Positions 1 through 8,648 of a DNA stretch of 64,000 nt are shown in pieces. The stretch is from CAYYKD01 sp964471825 (lineage in GTDB: Bacteria > Spirochaetota > GWE2-31-10 > CAYYKD01), in assembly GCA_964471825.1 (NCBI GenBank), contig CAYYKD010000016.1:1-64000 (forward strand). Direction: 5' to 3'. Position 1 is the first letter of the stretch. Each line of letters begins with the position of its first letter. A model generated the notes under the pieces. It was not told where the DNA came from and searched no databases. It saw only the letters and a list, made by a program, of their open reading frames with translations. A program made the translations under genes and the position numbers.

Positions 1-1
1 T

Positions 2-76
2 CGTCTTAAAGTTGAAGGTCCTAAAGTCAGTGATACACTGGTATTAAAAACTTTCTTTAGGATATCTAATAAATAA
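2..76 (+). CDS. C-terminal end of an unidentified protein (partial)
   Basis: The window opens inside a plus-strand reading frame of 24 codons ending in TAA. The residues visible are RLKVEGPKVSDTLVLKTFF and a short tail ending in SNK. The amino-acid usage looks coding, and the frame runs convergently toward rpsA. Too little remains to name a family, and it could be a chance open frame. Confidence 0.35.
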   Translation, partial: RLKVEGPKVSDTLVLKTFFRISNK

Positions 77-117
77 TTGTGTTTTGTGGGAAGTAGTCTA
101 TCCATAGTTTTACCTTT

Positions 118-148
118 AAAAAAAAACAGGGGCTGAAAAACAACCCCT
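118..148 (-). terminator. Rho-independent terminator of the scpB-cmk-rpsA operon
   Basis: Read on the minus strand, AGGGGTTG and CAGCCCCT pair around a five-T loop with one mismatch, followed by G and nine T. It lies 24 bases past the rpsA stop. On the plus strand no T-run follows, so it acts for rpsA. Confidence 0.8.
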
Positions 149-171
149 AATAAACTCTTCTAATAGTAATC

Positions 172-1920
172 TTACTTATCTTTCGTCTTAAGCATATCAC
201 CTATTGTAAACTTCATGCTATCACTTTCATTATGTAGAAATTCTGCGACTTTCTTTTTTTCTTCTTTTGCAAGTAATGCTCTAATAGAAAGAAGGATAGT
301 CCGCTTGTTCTTATCAAGATCTACAACTAAGGCTTTTACTTTTTGACCTTTTTTATAATCGCTATTAATTGTTGCTTTATTCTCGCTTACCCGACCATAA
401 CCAATCTCTTTTAACGGTATGTATGTTTTTATATCATCAGTCAGCAAAACATAAAGTCCATTATTCTCATCAACAGATAACACTTCACATTCTAATGTAT
501 TTGTCTTCTTATCTATTAAATTATCTAATTTATCCCAAGGATTATCCTGCATCTGTTTTAATCCGACTTTAATCTTTCTTTTTTGAGTATCAAAGCCGAT
601 AACTTTTACATCAAGTTTATCACCAATTTTAAACTGTTGATTCAAATCTACTCTCTCAGTCCATGAAATATCATCAGAATGAAGTAGAGCATCAATACTA
701 TCTTCAAGTTCAACAAATAAACCAAATGAAGTAATTGATTTAACAGTTACATTCGCAACAGTTCCCTCTGCATACTTCTCAAATGCTTTATCCCATGGAT
801 TTTCTAATAGATGTTTAACCCCAAGACTGACTTTTTTCTTAACTGTATCAATATCTAGAATCTTAACTTCAATCTTCTGACCGACCTTAATAATTTCGTT
901 AGGATTTGAGAAATTTTTTGTCCATGAAAGATCTGAAATATGTACAAAACCGTCAACACCATCAATTAGCTTAACAAATGCACCATATTCTTGAATATTT
1001 GAAATTGTACCTGTCAACACATCTTCAATCTTATATTGATTGATAAATGAAGTCCAAGGATCTTCAGCTAGTTGTTTTAAACCAACAGCTATCTTATTAT
1101 TTTCAAGATCAATTGCAATAATTTTAACCTTAATAACATCACCGGTTTTAAGCACATCTTTAACATCGGTAGTTTTAGTCCATGATATATCCTTGATATG
1201 TAGAAGTGCATCAACGCCATTGATTCCAATAAATGCACCATATTCAGTAATATTCTTTACAACACCCTCAACAACCTCTCCAACCTTTCTTTCCTCAAAA
1301 AACTTCTTTTTTTCAACTCTTGATTGATTGTTTACAAATCTTCTTCTATTACCGACGAATGTTTCTTGATCCTTATTTTTTTCTTTATCTTTATCCTTGT
1401 CTTTTGAAGCACCCGGCCTTGGTCTATTGTTTTGTTGTCTCAATTCCAACTTTTCTATAAAGAAATTTATCTTTTTATTTATAAAAGTTTCAGGTTTATC
1501 AATTTTTTGATTGTCAAATGAAGCAAAAGGAATAAAAGCTGTAAGATTCTTATATCTTACAGTATAGAGACGTTTATTCATTCCTGTTACGACGCCCTCA
1601 ACAGCCTCACTATTTCTAATAATATCTCTGATCTTTTCTTTCTCTTGAATTTCATCAGCTTTCTTCTTAGATACAACAGGTTCCCCGTCCGGTCCTTCTC
1701 TATTTACTAGAAAAACTTCCAATTCATCACCAACTACGGGAGCAATGTCAAAATCAGCAGTAGGCAACTGAGCCTCTGACTTACAGCCGCAATCAAGAAA
1801 TACTGTATCATGCGATACATCGACTACCACCGCTTTAATCATCAAATTCTCTTCAACAGAAACAACCATTCCGTTACATGCCTCTTCGAAATTAAACACA
1901 CCTTCTTTTTCTGGTACCAT
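172..1920 (-). CDS. rpsA: 30S ribosomal protein S1
   Basis: RNA-binding protein of the small subunit that helps load mRNA. Six S1-type OB-fold repeats can be traced over 582 residues; the best are the three central ones carrying the patterns YGAFIGINGVDALLHI, YGAFVKLIDGVDGFVHI and FGLFVELEDSIDALLH. The ATG at 1920 is chosen because GGAG lies 8 bases upstream; the frame is open from a TTG at 1932 that overlaps this site. Between repeats 2 and 3, around residues 162-190, sits a low-complexity Lys/Asp/Glu-rich insert that interrupts the end of repeat 2. It follows cmk by 13 bases, the classic cmk-rpsA pairing, and ends at a strong terminator. Confidence 0.95.
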   Translation of the reverse strand: MVPEKEGVFNFEEACNGMVVSVEENLMIKAVVVDVSHDTVFLDCGCKSEAQLPTADFDIAPVVGDELEVFLVNREGPDGEPVVSKKKADEIQEKEKIRDIIRNSEAVEGVVTGMNKRLYTVRYKNLTAFIPFASFDNQKIDKPETFINKKINFFIEKLELRQQNNRPRPGASKDKDKDKEKNKDQETFVGNRRRFVNNQSRVEKKKFFEERKVGEVVEGVVKNITEYGAFIGINGVDALLHIKDISWTKTTDVKDVLKTGDVIKVKIIAIDLENNKIAVGLKQLAEDPWTSFINQYKIEDVLTGTISNIQEYGAFVKLIDGVDGFVHISDLSWTKNFSNPNEIIKVGQKIEVKILDIDTVKKKVSLGVKHLLENPWDKAFEKYAEGTVANVTVKSITSFGLFVELEDSIDALLHSDDISWTERVDLNQQFKIGDKLDVKVIGFDTQKRKIKVGLKQMQDNPWDKLDNLIDKKTNTLECEVLSVDENNGLYVLLTDDIKTYIPLKEIGYGRVSENKATINSDYKKGQKVKALVVDLDKNKRTILLSIRALLAKEEKKKVAEFLHNESDSMKFTIGDMLKTKDK

Positions 1921-1933
1921 GAAAAACTCCAAC

Positions 1934-2590
1934 TTAAAATTTAATAAAAGATACTATCTTGTTAACAACATTTTCAAATGTTAATTCTGTCGTATCTATA
2001 TAAATAGCATCATCAGCTATTAATAACGCACCAAACTCTTTTGTCTTATCGTTATGATCTCTTTTGGAAATATCTTTCATTATTTCATCTAAAGAGATAC
2101 TTTTATCAGACTCAAGATATCTTCTTCTTGCTCTCGCCTCAACCGATGCATCAAGATAAAACTTATAATCAGCATTAGGGAAAACTACTGTAGTAATATC
2201 TCTTCCATCCATAATTACTGATTTATCACGAGAGTAACTATTTAATACTTGATTAACCTTCTCTCTGACACATCTTATCGATGACACCGGCGAAACTAAT
2301 CTTGTAACTTCATTCGTCCGGATTTCATTATAAAAATCAACTCCATTAATTATTACCTTACCATTAAGAAGCTGAATATCTAAATCATTTACAAAACTTT
2401 TTATATCATCATATAGACTTATTTTTAAATTCCTGTCAAGTATTATTTTAGTAATTGTTCTATAAATAGCTCCGGAATCAATATGTTCAATATTTAATTT
2501 ATCGGCTATGACTTTAGCTACTGAGCTTTTACCGGACCCGGCAGGACCATCTATTGCAATTTTTATATTCTTATTGTTAAAATCAATCAT
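1934..2590 (-). CDS. cmk: Cytidylate kinase
   Basis: Phosphorylates CMP and dCMP with ATP in the cytoplasm. The 218-residue length is normal for the family. The P-loop GPAGSGKSS is at residues 15-23, followed by the family's HIDSGAIYRT substrate segment, the DGRDI motif near residue 128 and the RARRRYLE arginine-rich lid. It is the middle gene of scpB-cmk-rpsA, starting 22 bases after scpB. The Shine-Dalgarno is weak (AAGG, distant), so translation may depend partly on coupling. Confidence 0.95.
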   Translation of the reverse strand: MIDFNNKNIKIAIDGPAGSGKSSVAKVIADKLNIEHIDSGAIYRTITKIILDRNLKISLYDDIKSFVNDLDIQLLNGKVIINGVDFYNEIRTNEVTRLVSPVSSIRCVREKVNQVLNSYSRDKSVIMDGRDITTVVFPNADYKFYLDASVEARARRRYLESDKSISLDEIMKDISKRDHNDKTKEFGALLIADDAIYIDTTELTFENVVNKIVSFIKF

Positions 2591-2612
2591 AATGTTACAT
2601 CAACCTTAAAAA

Positions 2613-3143
2613 TCATAGACCAAATTCCTCACTTTTCAACTCATTAATTTTTGGCAAGTCATTTATACTTCTTAAATTAAAAAGTTTCAAGAAAAGTTGA
2701 CTTGTTCCATATAAAATAGGCTTTCCAACAGCCTCCTTCCGTCCTGTAATTTCAATTATACCCTTTTCAAGCAGTACCTTGACGGCGTTATCTGATGAAA
2801 CACCTCTTATTTCCTCAATTTCGCCCTTTGTAATCGGCTGCTTATAAGCTATGATAGATAAAACAGTCATTAATGATTTACTTAAGCCATTTTTCGGTTT
2901 AATATCATAAATATCTTTAATAATTTTATATGTTTCCTTTTTTAACTGTATAGAATAACCATCGGCAGTTTCTACAATATCAAATCCATGGTGCTCACGA
3001 TAATGAGATTTTAAAGAATCAATTATTTCATGAATATCCGCTACTTCTAAGCCCGTTATTTTTGATAAGCCATTAGCCGTTATAGATTCCTTCTCATAAA
3101 AAAGTATAGACTCAATCAACACAACGCTTTCATTTTTTTCCAA
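2613..3143 (-). CDS. scpB: Segregation and condensation protein B
   Basis: Winged-helix partner of the SMC-ScpA condensin complex. The 176 residues contain both winged-helix halves; the second carries the family-typical stretch LSIIAYKQPITKGEIEEIRG and the C-terminal GRKEAVGKPILYGTS. The start is a TTG at 3143 with AAGGA about 8 bases upstream; the nearby ATG is out of frame. scpA, its usual neighbour, is not in this window. It appears to be the first gene of the scpB-cmk-rpsA operon. Confidence 0.93.
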   Translation of the reverse strand: MEKNESVVLIESILFYEKESITANGLSKITGLEVADIHEIIDSLKSHYREHHGFDIVETADGYSIQLKKETYKIIKDIYDIKPKNGLSKSLMTVLSIIAYKQPITKGEIEEIRGVSSDNAVKVLLEKGIIEITGRKEAVGKPILYGTSQLFLKLFNLRSINDLPKINELKSEEFGL

Positions 3144-3518
3144 ATTAATTTATCCTTAAATAACAGCTTCAAAATTTGTAACTTTTCAATTTAATAATAA
3201 AAAAGTGTTCATAATGACACGCATCTGACTACTTATTTTTATTAAGAGTACTCGTAAGTATTAAGAGCCTCGTATATTTAATAATTAACTTTTAATAATT
3301 ATTAAAAAAATAAAAGAGATTCTTGCAAGAACTTCTAAGACAGTAAAAAAAAATAAATTTTTTGAATTATACTTTTTTAAATATATCTTTAGAATTATAT
3401 TTTTTTTAAATATATCTTTAGAATTATATCTTCAATATCCTAAATTAATTTACATAATGATAAATAACATAAATACTGAAAATAATTAATATTAAATTTG
3501 TTTTATTAAATAATATTA
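3144..3518. other. AT-rich intergenic region without genes
   Basis: This divergent gap between scpB and the coiled-coil gene holds no plausible ORF or tRNA. It contains a near-perfect palindrome at 3315-3336 (core TTCTTGCAAGAA), an AAGAGCCTC fragment at 3263-3271 related to the hairpin repeats elsewhere in the window, and the tandem repeat at 3364-3430. Confidence 0.6.
3364..3430. repeat. AT-rich tandem repeat, 28-29 bp unit
   Basis: The motif GAATTATA recurs at 3364, 3392 and 3421. Each copy is followed by a T-run and AAATATATCTTTA, giving two full units of 28 and 29 bases and a partial third. The units differ only in the T-run length. It lies about 90 bases upstream of the promoter of the next gene. 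Confidence 0.75.
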
Positions 3519-3547
3519 TTGACATTTTCCCATCTAAATATTATATA
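3519..3547 (+). promoter_or_regulatory. Sigma-70-type promoter of the coiled-coil gene
   Basis: A perfect -35 TTGACA (3519-3524) is followed after 17 bases by TATATA (3542-3547). The leader to the ATG at 3588 would be about 35 bases. Confidence 0.65.
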
Positions 3548-3587
3548 TATTTTATATTATGATAATAATAATTACCAAGGAGAATTT

Positions 3588-4168
3588 ATGATTAAATCGT
3601 TAACGATTTCTTTAATGTTGTGTGTTTCAGTTGTTTTTTTGAATTCGCAAGTATATCTTGATTTGGCTTTAGCTGAACAGAAAGTAAAAGACTTAGAAGG
3701 TCAAAATACAACACTTAATTCAGAAGTTAATTCACTAAACCAAAAAAATGCAGACTTAGTATCAAAAAGAGATCAAAACACCAAAAAGATTGCAGAATTT
3801 GAANNNNNNNNNNTCTTCTCAATCAAGTAGCTGTAAGATCCTCAGTCCTTTTCTACTACTCAAATAATGTTACCGATTCAACTTCTAAAAAAGATGCTAC
3901 TAACGCTTTTATTAAGAGTGAAGAAGTTAAAACAAAATTAAAGCAAAAAATAGAGGAATATAAAATTGATAATTTGTATATACAAAAAGATATTGATCAA
4001 AACATGAGTTTGATTTTTATTAGATATACTTATATTTCTAGAAATGATGCGGAGATGAAATTCTTAAAAGATTCAATGGGAAAAACAGGAAAACAAAAAG
4101 AGACTGTTAAGATGTTCGTTGATGAAATTGAAAAGTTATCAGCTGAAATTGATAATGCAACAAAATAA
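3588..4168 (+). CDS. Secreted coiled-coil protein of unknown function (contains gap)
   Basis: The ATG at 3588 is preceded by a strong AAGGAG five bases away. Residues 1-20 form a signal peptide ending near NSQVYLD. The mature part begins with a heptad-rich coiled coil (LAEQKVKDLEGQNTTLNSEV) and ends with more charged helices. Ten N at 3803-3812 interrupt the gene. The frame after the gap (from LLNQVAVRSS to DNATK) is offset, so the true gap length must be 2 modulo 3 rather than 10. The product is probably periplasmic or envelope-attached. No family recognised; a resemblance to OmpH/Skp-type helices is only general. It stands alone, with its own promoter and terminator. Confidence 0.75.
3803..3812. 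other. Assembly gap (10 N)
   Basis: A fixed-length run of N inside the coiled-coil gene. The reading frames on either side do not match across 10 bases, so the length is a placeholder. Confidence 0.95.
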
Positions 4169-4301
4169 GGAATTTTTAATATCTAGATTTTATACAAATC
4201 GGATAGCGGTTGTTTTGGAATAATTTTTTTTTTAATTAAGAGCTAAAGACTAATAAGTTTAAAAAAAATTAATTTTTTTGTCAATATTTTTAAAATACTT
4301 T

Positions 4302-4332
4302 AGGGGCTGAGTAAAATCATTACACAGCCCCT
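4302..4332. terminator. Bidirectional terminator hairpin
   Basis: AGGGGCTG (4302-4309) pairs perfectly with CAGCCCCT (4325-4332) around a 15-base loop. A short T-run follows on the plus strand; the minus side continues AAAGTATTTT. It separates the coiled-coil gene from the convergent gltX. Confidence 0.65.
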
Positions 4333-4337
4333 AGTTT

Positions 4338-5834
4338 TTATATTTCAGCCTCAATTTTCTTAATGGCATCATTTAGTCGTTTTTTAACACGCTCTTTTCC
4401 AAGAATATTCATAACAGGAACTAACTCAGGGCTTTTATCTGTACCTGTAATTGCAATTCTAACCGGCATAAATACCGCTCCAACCTTAATTCCATACTTA
4501 ATAGTTAAATCATATATTTTCTGCTTTATTTCTTCATCCGGCAAACTGCCCAATTCATCTATAATTATTAATGTGTCTTTTAAAACGCCAATAATAATAT
4601 CCTTGGATGTATTTTTTGGATATATTGCATCCCAATTTTTATATATAAGAGTATCTCCAATCATATACTCGATCAATTCTACAGAATCCTGTAGTAGTTC
4701 TAAACGCTCTTGAATTAATGGAATTAGCTTTTTAATATAATTGATAACATCAACCTCTGGATCATCTACAATAACACCTGCCTTTATCAAAAATGGCTTA
4801 ATCAATTCATAGAGTTCATCTACAGTTTTTTTTCGTATGTATAAACCATTAAACCATTTAAGTTTTTTATAATTAAAAACAGCCGGTGCCTTATTTATTC
4901 TATCAAGATTAAACACCTTCTCAAGATCATTCAATGAAAAAATCTCATCTTTATCATTGTATGACCATCCCAGTAATGCAATAAAATTAACGATTGCTTC
5001 AGGTAAATAACCAACATTNNNNNNNNNNCCAACATTTCTAAATTCTAAGAGGTGAGTTGAACCGTGTCTTTTTGATAACTTTTGTCCATCCTCCCCCATA
5101 ACCATCGGCAAATGACAAAACTCTGGAGCTTCCCAACCAAAAGCACCATATAACAACACATGATTAGGTGTAGATGGGATCCATTCTTGAGCTCTCAAAA
5201 CATGAGTTATTTCCATTAGATGATCATCTACAATATTTGCCAGGTGATATGTTGGGAATCCATCAGATTTTAATAAAACAAAATCTTGAAGCGTAGAATT
5301 TGGAACCTCTATACGCCCTAATATTTTATCCTCAAAACTTGTTACCCCATCTAAAGGAGCTTTAAATCTAATAACAGGTACAACTCCAGACGATTCAAGC
5401 TCTTTTTTTTCATCTAATGTTAAATCTCTACATCTTCTATCATAGCCTGGAGGTTGTTTATTGGCCTCTTGAATTTTTTTAATTCTTTCAAGTCTCGAGC
5501 TGTCACAATAACAGTAATATGCCCACCCCTTTTCGACTAACTCCCGGGCATAATTTTTATACAGATCTAATCTATTAGATTGAAAATATGGTTCAAATTT
5601 CCCGTTTTTAACAGGCCCCTCATCATAATCTATCCCTAGCCACTTAAATGTTTCAAATATATCATCAAGTGCTCCATCAAAATATCTAGTCTGATCCGTG
5701 TCTTCAATACGAAGAATAAAATCTCCACTATTTGCTCTTGCAAAAAGATAATTAAATAATGCCGTCCTTACCCCACCGATATGTTGATATCCTGTCGGAG
5801 ACGGTGCATACCTGACTCTAACTTTTCTACTCAT
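4338..5834 (-). CDS. gltX: Glutamate--tRNA ligase
   Basis: Class I aminoacyl-tRNA synthetase that charges tRNA-Glu. The HIGH-type signature APSPTGYQHIGG is at residues 10-21, and the KMSKS-type loop KLSKRHG is near residue 253. The anticodon-binding domain follows. At about residue 268 ten N are inserted, but the flanks both encode Asn-Val and repeat CCAACATT. Collapsing the repeat gives EFRNVGYLPEAIVN, which fits the family with no missing residues, so the gene is intact. A GAGGAT site precedes the ATG. It is transcribed alone and convergent to the coiled-coil gene. Confidence 0.95.
   Translation of the reverse strand: MSRKVRVRYAPSPTGYQHIGGVRTALFNYLFARANSGDFILRIEDTDQTRYFDGALDDIFETFKWLGIDYDEGPVKNGKFEPYFQSNRLDLYKNYARELVEKGWAYYCYCDSSRLERIKKIQEANKQPPGYDRRCRDLTLDEKKELESSGVVPVIRFKAPLDGVTSFEDKILGRIEVPNSTLQDFVLLKSDGFPTYHLANIVDDHLMEITHVLRAQEWIPSTPNHVLLYGAFGWEAPEFCHLPMVMGEDGQKLSKRHGSTHLLEFRNVXXXXNVGYLPEAIVNFIALLGWSYNDKDEIFSLNDLEKVFNLDRINKAPAVFNYKKLKWFNGLYIRKKTVDELYELIKPFLIKAGVIVDDPEVDVINYIKKLIPLIQERLELLQDSVELIEYMIGDTLIYKNWDAIYPKNTSKDIIIGVLKDTLIIIDELGSLPDEEIKQKIYDLTIKYGIKVGAVFMPVRIAITGTDKSPELVPVMNILGKERVKKRLNDAIKKIEAEI
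5019..5028. other. Spurious assembly gap (10 N) in gltX
   Basis: CCAACATT stands directly on both sides of the N run, and the encoded protein is full-length if one copy is removed. This is an unmerged contig overlap, not missing sequence. Confidence 0.85.
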
Positions 5835-5868
5835 ACTATCCTCTTTAGTTTACAACTGATTTGATAGC

Positions 5869-5897
5869 AATATATAAAAAATTATAAATTCATGCAA
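5869..5897 (-). promoter_or_regulatory. Putative gltX promoter
   Basis: On the minus strand TTGCAT (5897-5892) is followed after 17 bases by TATATT (5874-5869), about 35 bases upstream of the gltX ATG. Confidence 0.4.
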
Positions 5898-5979
5898 TAC
5901 TGTAGATTGTATTTTTAAATTTAATACTTATTTGATAAGTAACTGGAAATAACTACAAAGAAAACGATTCAGAAAGCTA

Positions 5980-6008
5980 TTGACAATAATAAAAAAACAA
6001 ATTAAAAT
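5980..6008 (+). promoter_or_regulatory. Sigma-70-type promoter of the DUF2934-like gene
   Basis: Perfect -35 TTGACA at 5980-5985, 17-base spacer, then TAAAAT at 6003-6008. It lies 40 bases before the ATG at 6048. Confidence 0.6.
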
Positions 6009-6047
6009 ATTTAATAAAGAAATATCTAAGTGTGCCGGAGAATTAAT

Positions 6048-6572
6048 ATGCTACAATCTTTACCATCTACAGAATTAAGTGAAAAAAGAGTAATAAGATT
6101 TTTAAAATTTTCTAATATTTATAAAAACTACGAAAAATATTCATCTGGTGAAAAAGATGCTTTTAACCTTTTCTTAAAAGCTAGCTATAATGAATACATT
6201 GGTTACCTATGTGACATATATTATGAAAACTTGCCTGAGTCTGAAAAAGCAGAAATAGATGAAGAGATACACCACAACATTGGTTATTACCTTCAAAGAA
6301 GATATTCTGTAACCTATAATTTCTTTTTCAATAGAGAACGAAATAAACAATTAGAAAACCTAATAGATAAAGTTACATTTGATGAATTTATTAAAATTTT
6401 AGGTGAAAATAGAAAAAACTGCATAAGTAAGTTTGAACTATCAAAATTAACAGAAAAAAGAGCTCAGACAATATATGAAGATAGAAACAAAAACAAACTC
6501 CCCGGCAATTCAATAACTGACTGGTTGCAAGCCGAAGAAGAGATCAAGAATAAATACATTGTGGTTGTTTAG
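6048..6572 (+). CDS. DUF2934-like protein of unknown function
   Basis: The ATG at 6048 is preferred over a frame opening at 6030 because GGAG ends 7 bases before it, giving 174 residues. The protein is soluble, helical and charged. Its last 35 residues (EKRAQTIYEDRNKNKLPGN then ITDWLQAEEEI) match the remembered pattern of the small DUF2934 domain: an aromatic/Glu helix, a Pro-Gly turn, then DW-L-AE-E. The N-terminal 135 residues were not recognised. It is monocistronic with a near-consensus promoter. The family link rests on motif memory and needs a profile search. Confidence 0.6.
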   Translation: MLQSLPSTELSEKRVIRFLKFSNIYKNYEKYSSGEKDAFNLFLKASYNEYIGYLCDIYYENLPESEKAEIDEEIHHNIGYYLQRRYSVTYNFFFNRERNKQLENLIDKVTFDEFIKILGENRKNCISKFELSKLTEKRAQTIYEDRNKNKLPGNSITDWLQAEEEIKNKYIVVV

Positions 6573-6590
6573 TAATTAATAAATATTGTT

Positions 6591-6637
6591 ATGAGGCTCT
6601 TACAAAAGCACAAAATCTATATATACAAAAGCCTCAT
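6591..6637. repeat. Inverted repeat of the GAGGCTCTT family between convergent genes
   Basis: ATGAGGCT (6591-6598) is complementary to AGCCTCAT (6630-6637), with CTTACAAAAG following the left arm. The left arm resembles the GAGGCTCTTGCAAAAA repeat at 43424. It may end transcription of the DUF2934-like gene or hisD, but no clear T-run follows. Confidence 0.5.
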
Positions 6638-6691
6638 GTATTTAGATATATAATTTTGCTATTAATTCTAAATTTTTTTTAAAAAATAGAG

Positions 6692-7993
6692 TTATTTTAG
6701 CCTAATCTCGCAACTTCTGGCATGGGCCTCGAGTTTTTCTGACCTTGCTAATGATGTTATATCACTATTATACTTTCGCAATGAGGACTGACTAAACTCA
6801 ATATAGCTAATTCTTTTCTGAAAATCATATACACCGAGAGGTGAGTAAAATCTAGCTGTTGAACTTGTTGGCAATACATGATTAGGGCCACCCAGATAAT
6901 CACCTACCGATTCAGGTGTCCACTTTCCTAGAAAAATAGATCCGGCATTTTTAACTTTATCAAAATATTTATTATAATCAGATGAGTAAATTTCTAAATG
7001 TTCACTTGCAATAAAATTCACTGCATGAATAATATCATCATCAGTTAATGCGTCAATTATTATACCTCTATTCTCAAGCGATTCTATCGCATTTGCTCTA
7101 AGGTTATCCGGCAATAAATTTGCCTGTCTATAAACCTCTTTTTCAATTTTACTAAGAACAAGTCTGTCCTTACCGGTAACTATAGCTCTAGCCATTGGAT
7201 CATGTTCAGCTTGACTTAAAAGATCAGCCGCAATAACCTCAGCCGCATTTTTATCATCCGAATCAGCAATGATCAATATCTCAGATGGACCGGCAATCAT
7301 ATCTATGGCGACTTTTCCTGACACCATCTGTTTTGCCTTTGCAACATATATATTTCCAGGACCAACTATCTTATCAACAGGTTTAAATTCACCACATCCA
7401 TATGCAGCACAAAATACCCCCTGTGCCCCTCCCACTCTATAAACCTCATCGATTCCAAGTAATTGTATCAATCTTGCTACTTCAGGTGATTCAACAAATG
7501 TTCTTGGCGGGCTTATCATTACAATTCTTCTTACCCCCGCTAAAATTGCAGGAATTACTGTCATGTAAATTGTAGATGGATATAAAGCTCTTCCACCAGG
7601 GACATAAACACATACTGAATCAATAGGAATTACTTTTTGTCCCATTCTATTATTATAATTATCAATATACTCATACCCTCTACCAATTTGATTACTATGA
7701 AATTCTTTTACCCTATTAATTGCCACCTCTAGAGAGGCAGATAAACCGGAGTCTATCCCGGAGGCAAGTATATCGATCTCATCCTTTGATACTCTAAAAT
7801 TTGAGCCGGATAACTTGAAATCATCGTATTGTTGTGATAACCTTATCACACCATTCATACCCTCATTTATAACAATATCTTTAATCTCTTTTACTTTCAT
7901 ATCTATAGAGTCAGAATGCATTGAATCATCAATTGAGATTATTTTCTTTAACTCATCTGGTATATTACAATTCTCAACTATATATCTCTTCAT
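6692..7993 (-). CDS. hisD: Histidinol dehydrogenase
   Basis: Catalyses the last two oxidations of histidine synthesis, using NAD and zinc. The 433 residues are normal for the family. Typical segments are PIDSVCVYVPGG, the glycine-rich YRVGGAQGVFCAAYG, KIVGPGNIYVAKAKQ, AGPSEILIIAD, the SEHLEI histidine motif and GGPNHVLPTS near the C-terminus. It overlaps the end of hisG by 20 bases and is the last gene of hisZ-hisG-hisD. The other his genes are elsewhere. Confidence 0.96.
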   Translation of the reverse strand: MKRYIVENCNIPDELKKIISIDDSMHSDSIDMKVKEIKDIVINEGMNGVIRLSQQYDDFKLSGSNFRVSKDEIDILASGIDSGLSASLEVAINRVKEFHSNQIGRGYEYIDNYNNRMGQKVIPIDSVCVYVPGGRALYPSTIYMTVIPAILAGVRRIVMISPPRTFVESPEVARLIQLLGIDEVYRVGGAQGVFCAAYGCGEFKPVDKIVGPGNIYVAKAKQMVSGKVAIDMIAGPSEILIIADSDDKNAAEVIAADLLSQAEHDPMARAIVTGKDRLVLSKIEKEVYRQANLLPDNLRANAIESLENRGIIIDALTDDDIIHAVNFIASEHLEIYSSDYNKYFDKVKNAGSIFLGKWTPESVGDYLGGPNHVLPTSSTARFYSPLGVYDFQKRISYIEFSQSSLRKYNSDITSLARSEKLEAHARSCEIRLK

Positions 7994-8648
7994 TTATTTG
8001 CCTGCCCCTTATTAAGCTCGAAAACTTATTTATTTGTGAAAATTTTAATTTGTATAGAGATCTGTTTGCAATTAACTTGACTTCTGTCTGTCCAATTTGT
8101 TCCAATACCGATAGATTATTTTCTTTTAAAGTTTGCCCGGTTTCAACCAGATCTACAATAAAATCAGACAAACCCAAAATAGGTGCCAATTCAACAGAGC
8201 CTGTAAGATTTATTATTTCAACCGGAATTAATTTCTCTAAAAAATAATCTCTTGTAAATTTTATAAACTTGGTAGCAACCCGAATCTCTTTTACAAAATA
8301 ATCAGAATGCTTTGCTCGTTCAAGTAAACTCTTATCTTTTTCATATCCGGCTATACAGATCCTTGTTGTACCAAATGGAAATGTACCAAGATGTAAAAAA
8401 TCAAGCTGAGATTCATAAAGAACATCACTACCGGACACACCGATATCTGCAACTCCATGTTTTACATATACAGGAACATCGCTGTTTTTAACAAATAAAA
8501 ACCTTATTTTATTAGTTGAATCAAAATAATCTAACTTCCTTGACTCCTCTTTCATGGTTATACCGTATGTGTTAAAATAGTCGGCAAGTTTATATTGAAT
8601 TCTTCCTTTAGGCACCGCTATAGTTAAAATATTATCTATACTTAACAT
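7974..8648 (-). CDS. hisG: ATP phosphoribosyltransferase, short form
   Basis: First enzyme of histidine synthesis: it condenses ATP and PRPP. At 224 residues it is the short, catalytic-only form, lacking the C-terminal regulatory domain, and should need HisZ, which is encoded directly upstream. Visible family segments are AVPKGRI near the start, the DIGVSGSDVL segment, and the PRPP-site region DFIVDLVETGQTLKENNL. It has a strong GGAGG site and overlaps hisZ by 17 bases, so translation is probably coupled to give the HisG-HisZ complex. Confidence 0.95.
   Translation of the reverse strand: MLSIDNILTIAVPKGRIQYKLADYFNTYGITMKEESRKLDYFDSTNKIRFLFVKNSDVPVYVKHGVADIGVSGSDVLYESQLDFLHLGTFPFGTTRICIAGYEKDKSLLERAKHSDYFVKEIRVATKFIKFTRDYFLEKLIPVEIINLTGSVELAPILGLSDFIVDLVETGQTLKENNLSVLEQIGQTEVKLIANRSLYKLKFSQINKFSSLIRGRQINEEIYS

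Noticed and set aside
3364..3430. Tandem repeat as a CRISPR array
   Set aside because: The units are contiguous with no spacers, and there are no cas genes.
3588..4168. Coiled-coil gene as a frameshifted pseudogene
   Set aside because: The frame change lies exactly at a 10-N placeholder, so it reflects the unknown gap length.
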